Shown one piece after another: positions 36,893-45,621 of a stretch of 64,000 nt of DNA. The stretch is from assembly GCA_937873715.1 (NCBI GenBank), contig CALMYJ010000003.1, positions 310,001 to 374,000 of the forward strand. The letters are read 5' to 3'. How positions within the stretch are numbered: position 1 is the stretch's first letter; each line of letters starts with the position of its first letter. Source of the stretch: an uncultured Chitinophagaceae bacterium. GTDB taxonomy: Bacteria; Bacteroidota; Bacteroidia; Chitinophagales; Chitinophagaceae. The translations under genes and the position numbers were made by a program. The notes under the pieces were generated by a model, which made no database searches, was not told the origin of the DNA, and worked only from the letters and a program-made list of their open reading frames with translations.

Positions 36893-37591
36893 ATGGAGTA
36901 TAATACTACCAGGAATCACTTGATTATGCGTGAATATGGCCGCCATATTCAAAAAATGGTAGAATACCTCCTTACACTTGAAGACAAAGAAATACGGCAG
37001 CGTAATGCCAGGGCTTTAATAGAACTAATGGGATTTTTAAATCCTCATCTTAAAAATGTGGATGACTTCAGGCATAAGCTTTGGGATCATCTTTTTTTAA
37101 TCAGCGATTTTAAGCTGGATGTGGAAAGCCCTTACCCCATCCCTACCCGTGAAACCCTTAAAGCCCGGCCCGAAAGGCTACCCTATCCCAAAAAATATCC
37201 CAAACACAATCATTTGGGTAAAAATATTGAAGTAGTTATCGACAAAGCCCTAAGCGAACAAAACCCCGAAAAACGCCAGGGCTTCGCCAATGCCATAGCC
37301 TACTACATGAAGCTGGCCTACAGCAACTGGCACAAAGAACTTGTACACGACGATAATATCCAAAGCGAACTCAGCAGCATTACCGATGGCCAGTTGGAAT
37401 TTAACAACAGGCCATTTGTAAAACACCGCACCGATAATATTGACCGGGACGATTATCGCAGCGGCGGCAGCAATTACCGGAAAAATTTTGGGCAACGCAG
37501 TGGTGGTGGCAGCAACAACCGCAACCGTGGCGGCGGTGGTAATAACAGAAATGGCAGCGGCGGCAACCGCAATCATAAAAAACGTTTTTAA
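36893..37591 (+). CDS. DUF4290 family protein with Gly/Asn/Arg-rich tail
   Basis: Cytosolic protein of a Bacteroidota-specific family of unknown function. The start MEYNTTRNHLIMREYGRHIQ is what I expect for the family, so ATG 36893 is preferred over ATG 36875, which lies almost inside the -7 box. Residues 1-~175 are the conserved helical domain. Residues ~185-232 form a low-complexity tail of Gly, Asn, Ser and Arg (GGGSNNRNRGGGGNNRNGSG), resembling RGG-type RNA-binding tails. Length is 232 aa. A terminator follows at 37619-37641. Confidence 0.9.
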   Translation: MEYNTTRNHLIMREYGRHIQKMVEYLLTLEDKEIRQRNARALIELMGFLNPHLKNVDDFRHKLWDHLFLISDFKLDVESPYPIPTRETLKARPERLPYPKKYPKHNHLGKNIEVVIDKALSEQNPEKRQGFANAIAYYMKLAYSNWHKELVHDDNIQSELSSITDGQLEFNNRPFVKHRTDNIDRDDYRSGGSNYRKNFGQRSGGGSNNRNRGGGGNNRNGSGGNRNHKKRF

Positions 37592-37618
37592 AAATCCATT
37601 GCAATAAAATAATTTCAC

Positions 37619-37641
37619 CCCGGCTATCAGCCGGGTTTTTT
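37619..37641 (+). terminator. Rho-independent terminator of the DUF4290 gene
   Basis: CCCGGCT pairs with AGCCGGG around the loop ATC, followed by six T, 27 bases after the stop. Confidence 0.88.
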
Positions 37642-37761
37642 ATTGTAATAACAAATTACCTGAATTGCCACTGCATCTAATTGTAACTAGCACTTCAACA
37701 GCATAAACCCCGGCAGCCATTTACTAAAAAAATCATTATTCACGCCAAACATTACTGCTAT

Positions 37762-39066
37762 ATGGGCTCATTCCAGGTACAGGGAGGAAAAAAATTATCC
37801 GGCGAAATAGTACCGCAGGGCGCAAAAAACGAAGCCCTTCAAATTATTTCAGCCGTATTGCTTACCCCCGAAAAAATAACCATCACCAATATCCCCGATA
37901 TTATAGATGTAAACCTGCTGATAGAATTGCTGGGCGAAATGAAAGTAAAAGTGAACCGGGTAAACCGGGATACCTGTATCTTCCAGGCAGATGATGTAGA
38001 TGTGGATTACCTCAGCAGTGATGATTATCACAAAAAAAGTGGCAGGCTGCGTGGCTCGGTAATGCTGGCAGGGCCTATGCTGGCCCGTTTTAAAAAAGCC
38101 TATATCCCCAAGCCCGGTGGTGATAAAATTGGCCGCCGGAGGCTGGATACCCATATCATTGGCTTTCAAAAATTAGGTGCCTCCTATGAATATAACAGCG
38201 ATGGATACTTTTACCTGGCAGCACCACAAATGAAGGGAACGGTAATACTGCTGGATGAACCCAGTGTAACCGGCACCGCCAATATTGTAATGGCAGCCGT
38301 AATGGCTAAGGGCACCACCACTATTTACAACGCCGCCTGCGAACCCTACCTGCAGCAACTGTGCAATATGCTAAACCGTATGGGTGCTTCAATAAGTGGC
38401 GTAGGCAGTAATATGCTGGTGATAGAAGGGGTGGAATACCTTGGCGGCACCGAACACCGTATGTTGCCCGATATGATTGAAGTGGGCAGCTTTATTGGCC
38501 TTGCAGCCATGACCCAAAGCGATATTACCATTAAAAATGCCGGCATACAACATCTTGGTGTAATACCCGAAAAATTTCAGCAACTGGGTATTCAAATGGA
38601 ATTTATAGGTGATGATATTCATATCCCCTCTCAGGAACTGTACGAAATTCAAAAATATATGGATGGTGGCGTACTTACTATTTACGACCATCCCTGGCCC
38701 GGCTTTACACCCGACCTGTTGAGCATTGTACTGGTAACCGCCACACAGGCAAAGGGCAGTGTACTCATTCATCAAAAAATGTTTGAAAGCCGGCTGTTTT
38801 TTGTAGATAAGCTGATAGATATGGGTGCACAAATTATTTTATGCGACCCACACCGGGCTGTGGTTATCGGCCTCGAAAGAGAACAAAAACTCAGGGGCAT
38901 CACCATGAGCAGCCCGGATATACGGGCCGGTGTAGCCCTGCTGATAGCCGCACTAAGTGCCGAAGGTAAAAGCACCATTCAAAATATTGAACAAATTGAC
39001 AGGGGCTATCAAAATATTGATACACGCCTCACGGCACTGGGTGCCGATATTACCCGGATTGTATAG
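37762..39066 (+). CDS. murA: UDP-N-acetylglucosamine 1-carboxyvinyltransferase, Cys-to-Asp active site
   Basis: First committed step of peptidoglycan synthesis: transfer of enolpyruvate from PEP to UDP-GlcNAc in the cytosol. Family motifs are present (GAKNEALQIISAVLL, RLRGSVMLAGPMLAR, IDRGYQNIDTRLTALGADI). The residue equivalent to E. coli Cys115 is Asp121, in PKPGGDKIGRRRLDTH. In other bacteria a Cys-to-Asp change at this site gives fosfomycin resistance. Length (434 aa) is slightly above the E. coli enzyme. The acyltransferase follows with no space for a separate promoter of normal length. Confidence 0.97.
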   Translation: MGSFQVQGGKKLSGEIVPQGAKNEALQIISAVLLTPEKITITNIPDIIDVNLLIELLGEMKVKVNRVNRDTCIFQADDVDVDYLSSDDYHKKSGRLRGSVMLAGPMLARFKKAYIPKPGGDKIGRRRLDTHIIGFQKLGASYEYNSDGYFYLAAPQMKGTVILLDEPSVTGTANIVMAAVMAKGTTTIYNAACEPYLQQLCNMLNRMGASISGVGSNMLVIEGVEYLGGTEHRMLPDMIEVGSFIGLAAMTQSDITIKNAGIQHLGVIPEKFQQLGIQMEFIGDDIHIPSQELYEIQKYMDGGVLTIYDHPWPGFTPDLLSIVLVTATQAKGSVLIHQKMFESRLFFVDKLIDMGAQIILCDPHRAVVIGLEREQKLRGITMSSPDIRAGVALLIAALSAEGKSTIQNIEQIDRGYQNIDTRLTALGADITRIV

Positions 39067-39092
39067 CTTGTACCATACCAAAAGCAACAAAT

Positions 39093-40145
39093 ATTCAAAC
39101 CAGTACAAAACTTCCCGGCTTAGATGGCCTGCGTGGCATAGCTGCCTTGTCGGTTGCATTGGCACATATTGGGCTAAGCTTACCCCTGTTTGGCGGCAGC
39201 CCTGTTAGCTCCGAAGCATTTGCCGGGCTGGGCGTAATATTGTTTTTTGTGTTAAGCGGTTTTCTTATCACCCTGCTCTTACTGCAGGAAAAATCTGCCA
39301 ACAACAGCATTGCCGTGCGCCGGTTTTATATGCGCCGCATTTTAAGAATCTGGCCTGCCTATTACATGGTAATCCTGATAAGCATCGCTGCATTATATCT
39401 TATTGAGTGCTATACGCCGGCAGGCAATGTGCTTTGGTGCTACCTGTTTTTTTTACCCAATATACCGCTGGCTGCAGGTAGTGCCATCCCGGCGTTAGTG
39501 CACCTGTGGTCGATAGGGGTAGAAGAACAGTTTTATGCCACCTGGCCCTGGCTGATAAAAAAAGTAAAAAATTTAACGGGCACTTTTATTTCAATTGTAT
39601 TGCTATACTTGTTGCTGAAATTTTTGTTCCGGTATTGGGGCAGCCAGCAACTCTATACTTTTTGGTATTACCTGCGCTTTGATTGTATGGCAATCGGCGG
39701 TATTGGTGCACTGCTTGTACACGGCAGGCACAAACTGCTTTACCATATTTATACACAACCAATTTTTTGGATAGCGGTTGCAGTGAGTATCTCCGCCATG
39801 TACAAGGTTATTACAATACCCTTATTCAAAGAGGAATTGTACCCCTTGGCTTTTTTAATCATCATCATCAATGTAAGCACCAATCCTGCAGTACCGGTAA
39901 AACTTAATCATGCTGCACTGCGGTTTTTGGGCAAAATTTCGTACGGCATTTACTTGTACCATCCTTTAATGATTTACCTGTGTGCCTGGCTTTGTAAAAA
40001 ATTTGCTTTGCTGCATATTGTACAATACAGTGGGTATGTACCGGTGTACCTATTTGTTATTGCAGCTACTATGCTGCTGGCCCTTGCTTCTTATCGCCTG
40101 GTGGAGCAGCACTTTTTAAAGCTTAAAAAAAAGTATGCAGCGTAA
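39093..40145 (+). CDS. Acyltransferase 3 family membrane protein, non-canonical start
   Basis: Inner-membrane O-acyltransferase of the OafA/NolL type that acetylates surface sugars. The family motif KLPGLDGLRGIAALSVALAH lies at the N-terminus, and the rest has ~10 transmembrane segments (WSIGVEEQFYATWPWL, GKISYGIYLYHPLM). Oddly, no ATG, GTG or TTG lies in frame before that motif; the first TTG (39147) would cut it in half. An ATT codon at 39093 is the best candidate start, giving 350 aa. The in-frame stop upstream is at 39018. Otherwise a sequence error or N-terminal damage must be assumed. Confidence 0.85.
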   Translation: MQTSTKLPGLDGLRGIAALSVALAHIGLSLPLFGGSPVSSEAFAGLGVILFFVLSGFLITLLLLQEKSANNSIAVRRFYMRRILRIWPAYYMVILISIAALYLIECYTPAGNVLWCYLFFLPNIPLAAGSAIPALVHLWSIGVEEQFYATWPWLIKKVKNLTGTFISIVLLYLLLKFLFRYWGSQQLYTFWYYLRFDCMAIGGIGALLVHGRHKLLYHIYTQPIFWIAVAVSISAMYKVITIPLFKEELYPLAFLIIIINVSTNPAVPVKLNHAALRFLGKISYGIYLYHPLMIYLCAWLCKKFALLHIVQYSGYVPVYLFVIAATMLLALASYRLVEQHFLKLKKKYAA

Positions 40146-40193
40146 TTTTTTTTGCTATGCTTTTATTCAGCAATTTCTTTCTTTTCTTTGCGC

Positions 40194-40766
40194 ATGGCTG
40201 TACAAAATAAAATCATCATCATCACGGCTCCTTCGGGTGCCGGTAAAACATCCATCACCCATCACCTGCTGCGCAGTTTTCCCTCTCTGGCATTTTCTGT
40301 ATCAGCAGCCACCCGGCAGGCCAGGGGTAACGAAAAAAACGGGGTGGATTATTATTTTATGAGCCTCGAGGATTTTAAAAATAAAATTCAGCTCAACGAA
40401 TTTGTGGAATGGGAAATGGTATACGAAGGCAAATACTACGGCACCTTAAAAAGCGAATTACAGCGCATGTGGAACAACAGCCAGGTACCTGTGCTGGATA
40501 TAGATGTAAAAGGCGCCATACATGTACGGCAGCAATATCCCCAATCGTCCCTCACTATTTTTATTGAACCTCCATCGGTAGATGTGCTGCGTAAAAGGCT
40601 GCAAAGCCGTGGTACAGAAACAGAGGAGTCCCTGGCGGCAAGGGTAAATAAAGCTTCTTACGAAATATCTTTTAAAGACCAGTTTGATGTATGCATCCTC
40701 AACGACGATCTGCAAAGCGCCTGCCAACAGGCCAGCACTGTAGTTGCCAACTTCCTGCAAGGCTGA
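40194..40766 (+). CDS. gmk: Guanylate kinase
   Basis: Phosphorylates GMP to GDP with ATP. The P-loop is APSGAGKT near residue 10. GMP-binding motifs follow (SVSAATRQARGNEKNGVDYY, EFVEWEMVYEGKYYGTL), then VLDIDVKGAIHVRQQ and RLQSRGTETEES. ATG 40194 (MAVQNKIIII) gives 190 aa, the usual size; upstream codons to 40152 are not conserved. TTTCTTTG at 40183-40190, close to the ATG, is a near match to the -7 box. Confidence 0.97.
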   Translation: MAVQNKIIIITAPSGAGKTSITHHLLRSFPSLAFSVSAATRQARGNEKNGVDYYFMSLEDFKNKIQLNEFVEWEMVYEGKYYGTLKSELQRMWNNSQVPVLDIDVKGAIHVRQQYPQSSLTIFIEPPSVDVLRKRLQSRGTETEESLAARVNKASYEISFKDQFDVCILNDDLQSACQQASTVVANFLQG

Positions 40767-40822
40767 TATTTTAATCGCACCGCAACTGTATTATAATCCA
40801 CCCAGTTCCTTATTTTTACTGT

Positions 40823-42103
40823 ATGGACTGGATTGCACTTTTTGGCATTTTTATCTCATTAATCATTGTTGGTTTTTTTGCCGGTATAGAAATTGCTTTT
40901 GTTTCGGCCAATAAATTATCGATTGAGCTGCGCAAAAAACAGGGCACTTACAGCGGAAAAATTTGGGGTGAATACGCTGAGAGCCCGGCAAAATTTATCG
41001 GCACCACCCTTATCGGGTTCAATATCGTACTGGTAATCTATGGCCTTTTCTGGAGCGGATTTATGCAGGATGTATGGCAAAACCGTATCGGGAGTTTTTC
41101 GTGGAATATCACTAACCCCTATGTACACCTGGTAATTGAAACGATCGTTTCTACCTTTGCACTCCTATTGTTTGAGTTTGTTTTTAAAGCCTACTTCAGG
41201 GCAAAAAATGATACTATACTCAGCAGCGGCTTTATCACTTATATCGTACATTTTTTTTACGGCGTATTTTCTGTTATCGCTTCTTTTTTTGTAGACATTG
41301 CCGAATGGATACTCAAATACCTGTTCAACGTGAAACTCAATGTGAAGAAAGATGCATTTACAAAAATAGATTTGGAGCATTTTATTCAGCAAAGCAAAAG
41401 CCATGATGAAGAAGATACCACTGAATTAAATAAAGAATTGTTTGAAAATGCATTATCCCTCAGCGAAACAAAAATCAGGGAATGCCTGGTACCCCGTAAA
41501 GAAATTGAAGGGCTTAATATCAATGCCAGCATAGAACAGGTAAGGCAAAAATTCATTAGCACACAGTTGAGTAAGCTGGTGGTGTACGATGGTACTATTG
41601 ATAATATTGTGGGCTATATACACCAGCTTGATTTATTTAAAAATCCCCCGGACATCAACAGTGTGCTGCTGCCAATACCCACTATACCCGAAAGCATGAG
41701 CGCTACCGACCTGATGAACAAATTTAGCAAAGAGCGTAAAAGCATTGCCTGGGTGGTAGATGAATTTGGCGGTACCGCCGGCATTGTAACCATGGAAGAC
41801 CTGCTGGAAGAAATTTTTGGCGAAATAAAAGATGAATACGATACCGAAGAGTTTGTAGAAAAACAGCTATCGGCCAACGAATATATTTTTAGCGGGCGCC
41901 TGGAGCTGGATTATATTACTTCCAAATACGAACTGGAATTTCCCGACAGCGAAGAAACAGAAACCCTCAGTGGTTTTATTATTCAAAACAGGGATGAGAT
42001 ACCCAGGCAAAAACAAACTTTTACCGTAGGCAACTACCAGTTTGATATTCTTAGCGTAAGTGATACCCGGATTGAAACTGTAAAACTGAAAGTGCTTAAA
42101 TAA
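40823..42103 (+). CDS. CNNM/CorC (hemolysin) family protein
   Basis: Membrane protein possibly involved in divalent-cation transport. Residues 1-~190 are the DUF21/CNNM domain with four hydrophobic segments. Two CBS domains cover ~205-330 (LVPRKEIEGLNI, KSIAWVVDEFGGTAGIVTME, followed by DLLEEIFGEI). Residues ~345-426 are the CorC_HlyC domain. Length (426 aa) matches GldE/YrkA-type proteins. With gldC nearby GldE is possible, but the sequence alone does not decide, so no symbol is given. Confidence 0.92.
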   Translation: MDWIALFGIFISLIIVGFFAGIEIAFVSANKLSIELRKKQGTYSGKIWGEYAESPAKFIGTTLIGFNIVLVIYGLFWSGFMQDVWQNRIGSFSWNITNPYVHLVIETIVSTFALLLFEFVFKAYFRAKNDTILSSGFITYIVHFFYGVFSVIASFFVDIAEWILKYLFNVKLNVKKDAFTKIDLEHFIQQSKSHDEEDTTELNKELFENALSLSETKIRECLVPRKEIEGLNINASIEQVRQKFISTQLSKLVVYDGTIDNIVGYIHQLDLFKNPPDINSVLLPIPTIPESMSATDLMNKFSKERKSIAWVVDEFGGTAGIVTMEDLLEEIFGEIKDEYDTEEFVEKQLSANEYIFSGRLELDYITSKYELEFPDSEETETLSGFIIQNRDEIPRQKQTFTVGNYQFDILSVSDTRIETVKLKVLK

Positions 42104-42114
42104 ACCGGCCGGCC

Positions 42115-42122
42115 TATTTTTG
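42115..42122 (+). promoter_or_regulatory. -7 box directly before the glycosyltransferase start
   Basis: TATTTTTG, a perfect TAnnTTTG match, with five bases before ATG 42128. This suggests a leaderless mRNA. Confidence 0.5.
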
Positions 42123-42127
42123 TGCAA

Positions 42128-43246
42128 ATGGTAATTGCGGTTAATACAAGATTATTGCAGGAAGGCAGCGCTAACATTACCTGGTATGTTCATTTTTTTG
42201 TGCAATGGGCTGCTGCACAACCTCAGCACCAGTTTGTTTTTATTACCCACCAGCCCAACCAACCCCAACTACCACCCAACTTACCTAACCTGCAACTACA
42301 GGTACTACCACAGCAAAGCCGCCGCCCGCTGCTATGGAAATGGTGGTACAATTATAAACTGCCCGCCCTTTTACGAAGTATAAAAGCTGATATCGTTTTT
42401 CACCCCGATATGGTTTGCAGCCTGCGTACAAAATTGCCACAGGGCATCTTTATCAACACTACACCTCATGAAGCACAGGCCTGGCTGGAAAAAAATTACT
42501 CCCACTACATTCAGGCTAATACTTACCGGTTTATTCAAAAAGCAGCACTGCTTATTGTGCCAGTAAGTAATTTACAAAAAGACATCACCAAAAGCCACCC
42601 GGCTACTGCTTCAAAAATTGTAATTGTTCCGCCATATCCCATACCTGCCACTGGTGCAGCCACCTGGGAGCAGCGGCAAGAAACAAAAGAACGTTACGCC
42701 GCCGGTAAAGAATATTTCCTTTTCATCAGCCCCCTGCACAATGGCAGCAATTTTATCCATTTGCTTAAGGCATTTTCTTTTTTCAAAAAAAGGCAAAAAA
42801 GCAATATGCAACTGGTAATACTCGCCCCGCAATTGCCGCCAAAAAATAAGTTTATTACAAGCCTGCAAACCTATAAATACCGGCACGATGTACAATTGCT
42901 GCAGCATAAAGACGCCAATATGCAGCAACACTTACTAAGTGCCGCCTACGCCATGGTGCAACCCACACTTTACGATGATGCACCCCTGCTGTTGCAGGCC
43001 ATGCAGTGCGGCGTACCAGTTATTGCAGCAGAAAATGCAACCGTTAAAGAATTATTGGAGGATACGGTGTTGTACTGCGATAAAACTAACTTTAATTCCA
43101 CTGCCCAGCTCATGATGCATTTGTATAAAGACGAAACTGCAAGAACAATGCTGATAGAAGCTGCAAGAAAACACAGCAGCGCTTTTACCCTCGATACAAC
43201 ATTAAGTACAATGGTGAATACACTCCCTGCCAGCGGCAAAAAATAA
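42128..43246 (+). CDS. Glycosyltransferase family 4 type protein
   Basis: Cytosolic or membrane-associated GT-B enzyme that transfers a sugar from a nucleotide donor; acceptor unknown. The N-terminal half (~1-170) is the acceptor domain. The C-terminal Rossmann half has YFLFISPLHNGSNFIHLLKA, MVQPTLYDDAPLLLQAMQCG and PVIAAENATVKELL, the usual E-x7-E-like region of GT4 enzymes (the first acidic position is Asp). Start ATG 42128 follows the -7 box. Length is 372 aa. Confidence 0.88.
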   Translation: MVIAVNTRLLQEGSANITWYVHFFVQWAAAQPQHQFVFITHQPNQPQLPPNLPNLQLQVLPQQSRRPLLWKWWYNYKLPALLRSIKADIVFHPDMVCSLRTKLPQGIFINTTPHEAQAWLEKNYSHYIQANTYRFIQKAALLIVPVSNLQKDITKSHPATASKIVIVPPYPIPATGAATWEQRQETKERYAAGKEYFLFISPLHNGSNFIHLLKAFSFFKKRQKSNMQLVILAPQLPPKNKFITSLQTYKYRHDVQLLQHKDANMQQHLLSAAYAMVQPTLYDDAPLLLQAMQCGVPVIAAENATVKELLEDTVLYCDKTNFNSTAQLMMHLYKDETARTMLIEAARKHSSAFTLDTTLSTMVNTLPASGKK

Positions 43247-43252
43247 TCTCAT

Positions 43253-43260
43253 TACCTTTG
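43253..43260 (+). promoter_or_regulatory. -7 box of gldC
   Basis: TACCTTTG, a perfect TAnnTTTG match, 47 bases before the gldC ATG. Confidence 0.5.
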
Positions 43261-43307
43261 CCGCCGTTCTGCCCAGGCAGGTAATACAAAACCCCGTTCA
43301 TATAAAT

Positions 43308-43655
43308 ATGCAACAATCTACCATTACCATCGATGTACATTTAGACCAAAATAAAATACCCGAACAAATAAACTGGAACGCTACAGACAGCAGCACGGCT
43401 GCACCACAACGGGCCAAAGCATTTTGCCTTGCCTTTTGGGATGGGGCCGAAAAAAATGCCCTGAGTATTGACCTGTGGACAAAAGATATGATGGTAGACG
43501 AAATGGCCGATTTTTATTACCAGGTGATGATGACAATGGCCGACACTTTTAACCGGGCTACCCGGCAGCAGGAGCTTACCGATGAAATGAAACAATTTGC
43601 CCGTGGCTTTATTAAAAAATTCAGGGAAATACAATTAAAAGAGCAACAGGGATAA
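43308..43655 (+). CDS. gldC: Gliding motility protein GldC
   Basis: A 115-residue cytosolic protein of the GldC family. Characteristic parts are ITIDVHLDQNKIPEQINWNA, AKAFCLAFWDGAEKNALSID and LWTKDMMVDEMADFYYQ. In Flavobacterium, GldC supports gliding and is functionally linked to GldB; its exact activity is unknown. gldB is not in the window. The start is supported by the promoter box. The yqeY-like gene follows after 39 bases. Presence does not prove motility. Confidence 0.92.
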   Translation: MQQSTITIDVHLDQNKIPEQINWNATDSSTAAPQRAKAFCLAFWDGAEKNALSIDLWTKDMMVDEMADFYYQVMMTMADTFNRATRQQELTDEMKQFARGFIKKFREIQLKEQQG

Positions 43656-43694
43656 AGGCACAGTTTTAATTTAATATTCATAAATAACCATACT

Positions 43695-44147
43695 ATGGCA
43701 CTCGAAGAAAAAATAATGGCCGAAATGAAGGACGCCATGAAGTCGAAAAACGAAGCAGTACTGCGTGGATTAAGGGCCATCAAAGCCGAAATCATTAAAG
43801 CAAAAACCGACCCCGGCGCAGGCGGCGTAATTGATGAAGCCACCGAGCAAAAGTTTTTACAAAAAATGATGAAACAGCGCAGGGACTCCTACGACATATT
43901 TGTACAGCAGGGCAGGCAGGATTTGGCCGCTAAAGAAAAGGAGGAAATGGAAGTGATTGAAAAGTTTTTGCCACAGCAGTTAAGCGAAGCCGAAATAAAA
44001 GAAGCCCTGGCTAAAATCATTGCAGATACTGGTGCCAGCTCGCCTGCCGATATGGGCAAAGTAATGGGAGTGGCCAGCAAGCAATTGGCCGGCCGTGCCG
44101 ATGGAAAACTGATTAGCACACTTGTAAAAGAACTGCTGGCACAATAA
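43695..44147 (+). CDS. GatB/YqeY domain protein
   Basis: A 150-residue cytosolic all-helical protein of the YqeY family: MALEEKIMAEMKDAMKSKNE, VLRGLRAIKAEIIKAKTDPG, RRDSYDIFVQQGRQDLAAKE and a C-terminal MGKVMGVASKQLAGRADGKL. It resembles the tRNA-binding tail of GatB and may assist tRNA-dependent amidation, but its function is not established. The last base of its TAA is the first base of the cvpA ATG, so the two are translationally coupled. Confidence 0.93.
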   Translation: MALEEKIMAEMKDAMKSKNEAVLRGLRAIKAEIIKAKTDPGAGGVIDEATEQKFLQKMMKQRRDSYDIFVQQGRQDLAAKEKEEMEVIEKFLPQQLSEAEIKEALAKIIADTGASSPADMGKVMGVASKQLAGRADGKLISTLVKELLAQ

Positions 44148-44683
44148 TGCTCGACAGCCTGTTTGCCATTATACTGTTGTTAGCCTGTTTTAAAGGCTGG
44201 CGTAAGGGGCTGATTGTAGCGCTTTTTTCTATCATTGCCTGTATCATTGGTATAGCTGCCGCACTTAAGCTGAGTGCCATAGTGGCCAATTACCTGAAGC
44301 CCAATATAACGGTATCGGATAAGTGGATACCATTTATTTCTTTCGCCCTGGTGTTTATAGTGGTGTTGTTTTTGGTAAACCGGCTGGGCAAAATGGTAGA
44401 AAGCGCTTTTGAAATGGTGTTATTGGGCTGGGTTAACAGGCTGGGGGGGGTATTATTATATGCAGCTTTATATATAGTAATATTCAGTGTTTTTCTTTTT
44501 TTTGCCGAACAAATACATTTACTGAGCAACGCTACCCTGCAGGCTGCTGCAACATACCCTTTTGTACAACCCTGGGGGCCCTTTGTTATGGATAATTTTG
44601 GCAAGGCAATACCTATATTCAAAGAAATGTTCACACAACTCGAAAGTTTTTTCGAAGCCCTGTCAGATAATTTACAGCACTAA
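44147..44683 (+). CDS. CvpA family membrane protein
   Basis: A 178-residue inner-membrane protein with four hydrophobic segments (FAIILLLACFKGWRKGLIVA, FISFALVFIVVLFLV, LLYAALYIVIFSVFLFF). The family includes E. coli CvpA, needed for colicin V production and envelope stress tolerance. A run of eight G occurs inside the gene at 44443-44450 and is in frame here. The ATG overlaps the previous stop by one base. The alpha/beta-hydrolase gene follows 95 bases later. Confidence 0.88.
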   Translation: MLDSLFAIILLLACFKGWRKGLIVALFSIIACIIGIAAALKLSAIVANYLKPNITVSDKWIPFISFALVFIVVLFLVNRLGKMVESAFEMVLLGWVNRLGGVLLYAALYIVIFSVFLFFAEQIHLLSNATLQAAATYPFVQPWGPFVMDNFGKAIPIFKEMFTQLESFFEALSDNLQH

Positions 44684-44778
44684 AACACAGGCATGTAGAT
44701 TAGTTAGTGTAATTTTAAACCGGTTGCTTATTTTCGCACCTGTTAAACCGTCACTTAAAACACTTTACGCTTACCGGG

Positions 44779-45555
44779 ATGAATTACGAAGTACAACAAG
44801 ACGGAAAATTTAAGTTTATAGAAACAGGAGAGGGCGAGCCACTGCTGCTGCTGCATGGTCTTTTTGGCGCCCTCAGTAATTTTAATGATTTAATTACCCA
44901 TTTCAGGCAAACCCACAAAGTAGTGGTGCCTATATTACCCCTTCTCGACCTTGACCTCCTGCACACTTCCGTTGGTGGCTTGCAGAAGTACGTACATAAA
45001 TTTATTGAACATCGTAAATATGACGGCATACACCTGCTGGGCAATTCGCTTGGGGGCCACGTGGCGCTGGTGCATATCCTTAAACACCCGGAGCATATAA
45101 AATCACTGATACTTACGGGCAGTTCCGGCCTGTTTGAAAATGGCATGGGTGATACCTATCCCAAAAGAGGCGATAAAGAATATATCCGAAAAAAAACCGA
45201 AATCACTTTTTATGACCCTGCAATGGCTACGGAGGAATTAGTGAATGAAGTGTTTGAAATTACAAACAACCGGCTAAAAGTGATAAAAATTATTGCACTG
45301 GCCAAAAGCGCCATACGCAATAACCTTGGCGATGAACTAAAAGGCATTAAACAACCCACCTGCCTAATTTGGGGCAACAATGATACCGTAACACCACCAT
45401 TTGTTGCCAAAGAATTTCATAAACTGATACCCAATAGCGAACTTCATTTTATTGATAAATGCGGCCATGCCCCTATGATGGAAGTACCTGTGGAATTCAA
45501 TGCTATTTTAGGACAGTTTTTGGCAAAACAAAAAACGGCTGCTGCAACGATTTGA
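44779..45555 (+). CDS. Alpha/beta hydrolase
   Basis: A 258-residue cytosolic serine hydrolase; substrate unknown. The oxyanion region is LLLLHGLFGALSNF. The nucleophile is S90 in LLGNSLGGHVAL. The acid is Asp in WGNNDTVTPP, and His lies in CGHAPMME. A lid segment (NGMGDTYPKRGDKEYIRKKT) is short. A near-match -7 box, TATTTTCG, lies at 44729-44736. It is followed by the CBS gene after 66 bases. Confidence 0.92.
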   Translation: MNYEVQQDGKFKFIETGEGEPLLLLHGLFGALSNFNDLITHFRQTHKVVVPILPLLDLDLLHTSVGGLQKYVHKFIEHRKYDGIHLLGNSLGGHVALVHILKHPEHIKSLILTGSSGLFENGMGDTYPKRGDKEYIRKKTEITFYDPAMATEELVNEVFEITNNRLKVIKIIALAKSAIRNNLGDELKGIKQPTCLIWGNNDTVTPPFVAKEFHKLIPNSELHFIDKCGHAPMMEVPVEFNAILGQFLAKQKTAAATI

Positions 45556-45621
45556 CACAATCACGGGTCTATCGGTATGGAATGAAATAACCAGCGTATC
45601 CTTTACGTTTAACCTTAGCAT

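Noticed and set aside
37250..37618. Open frames opposite the DUF4290 tail
   Set aside because: They mirror the repetitive Gly/Asn codons on the other strand and encode only low-complexity Ala/Thr/Cys stretches.
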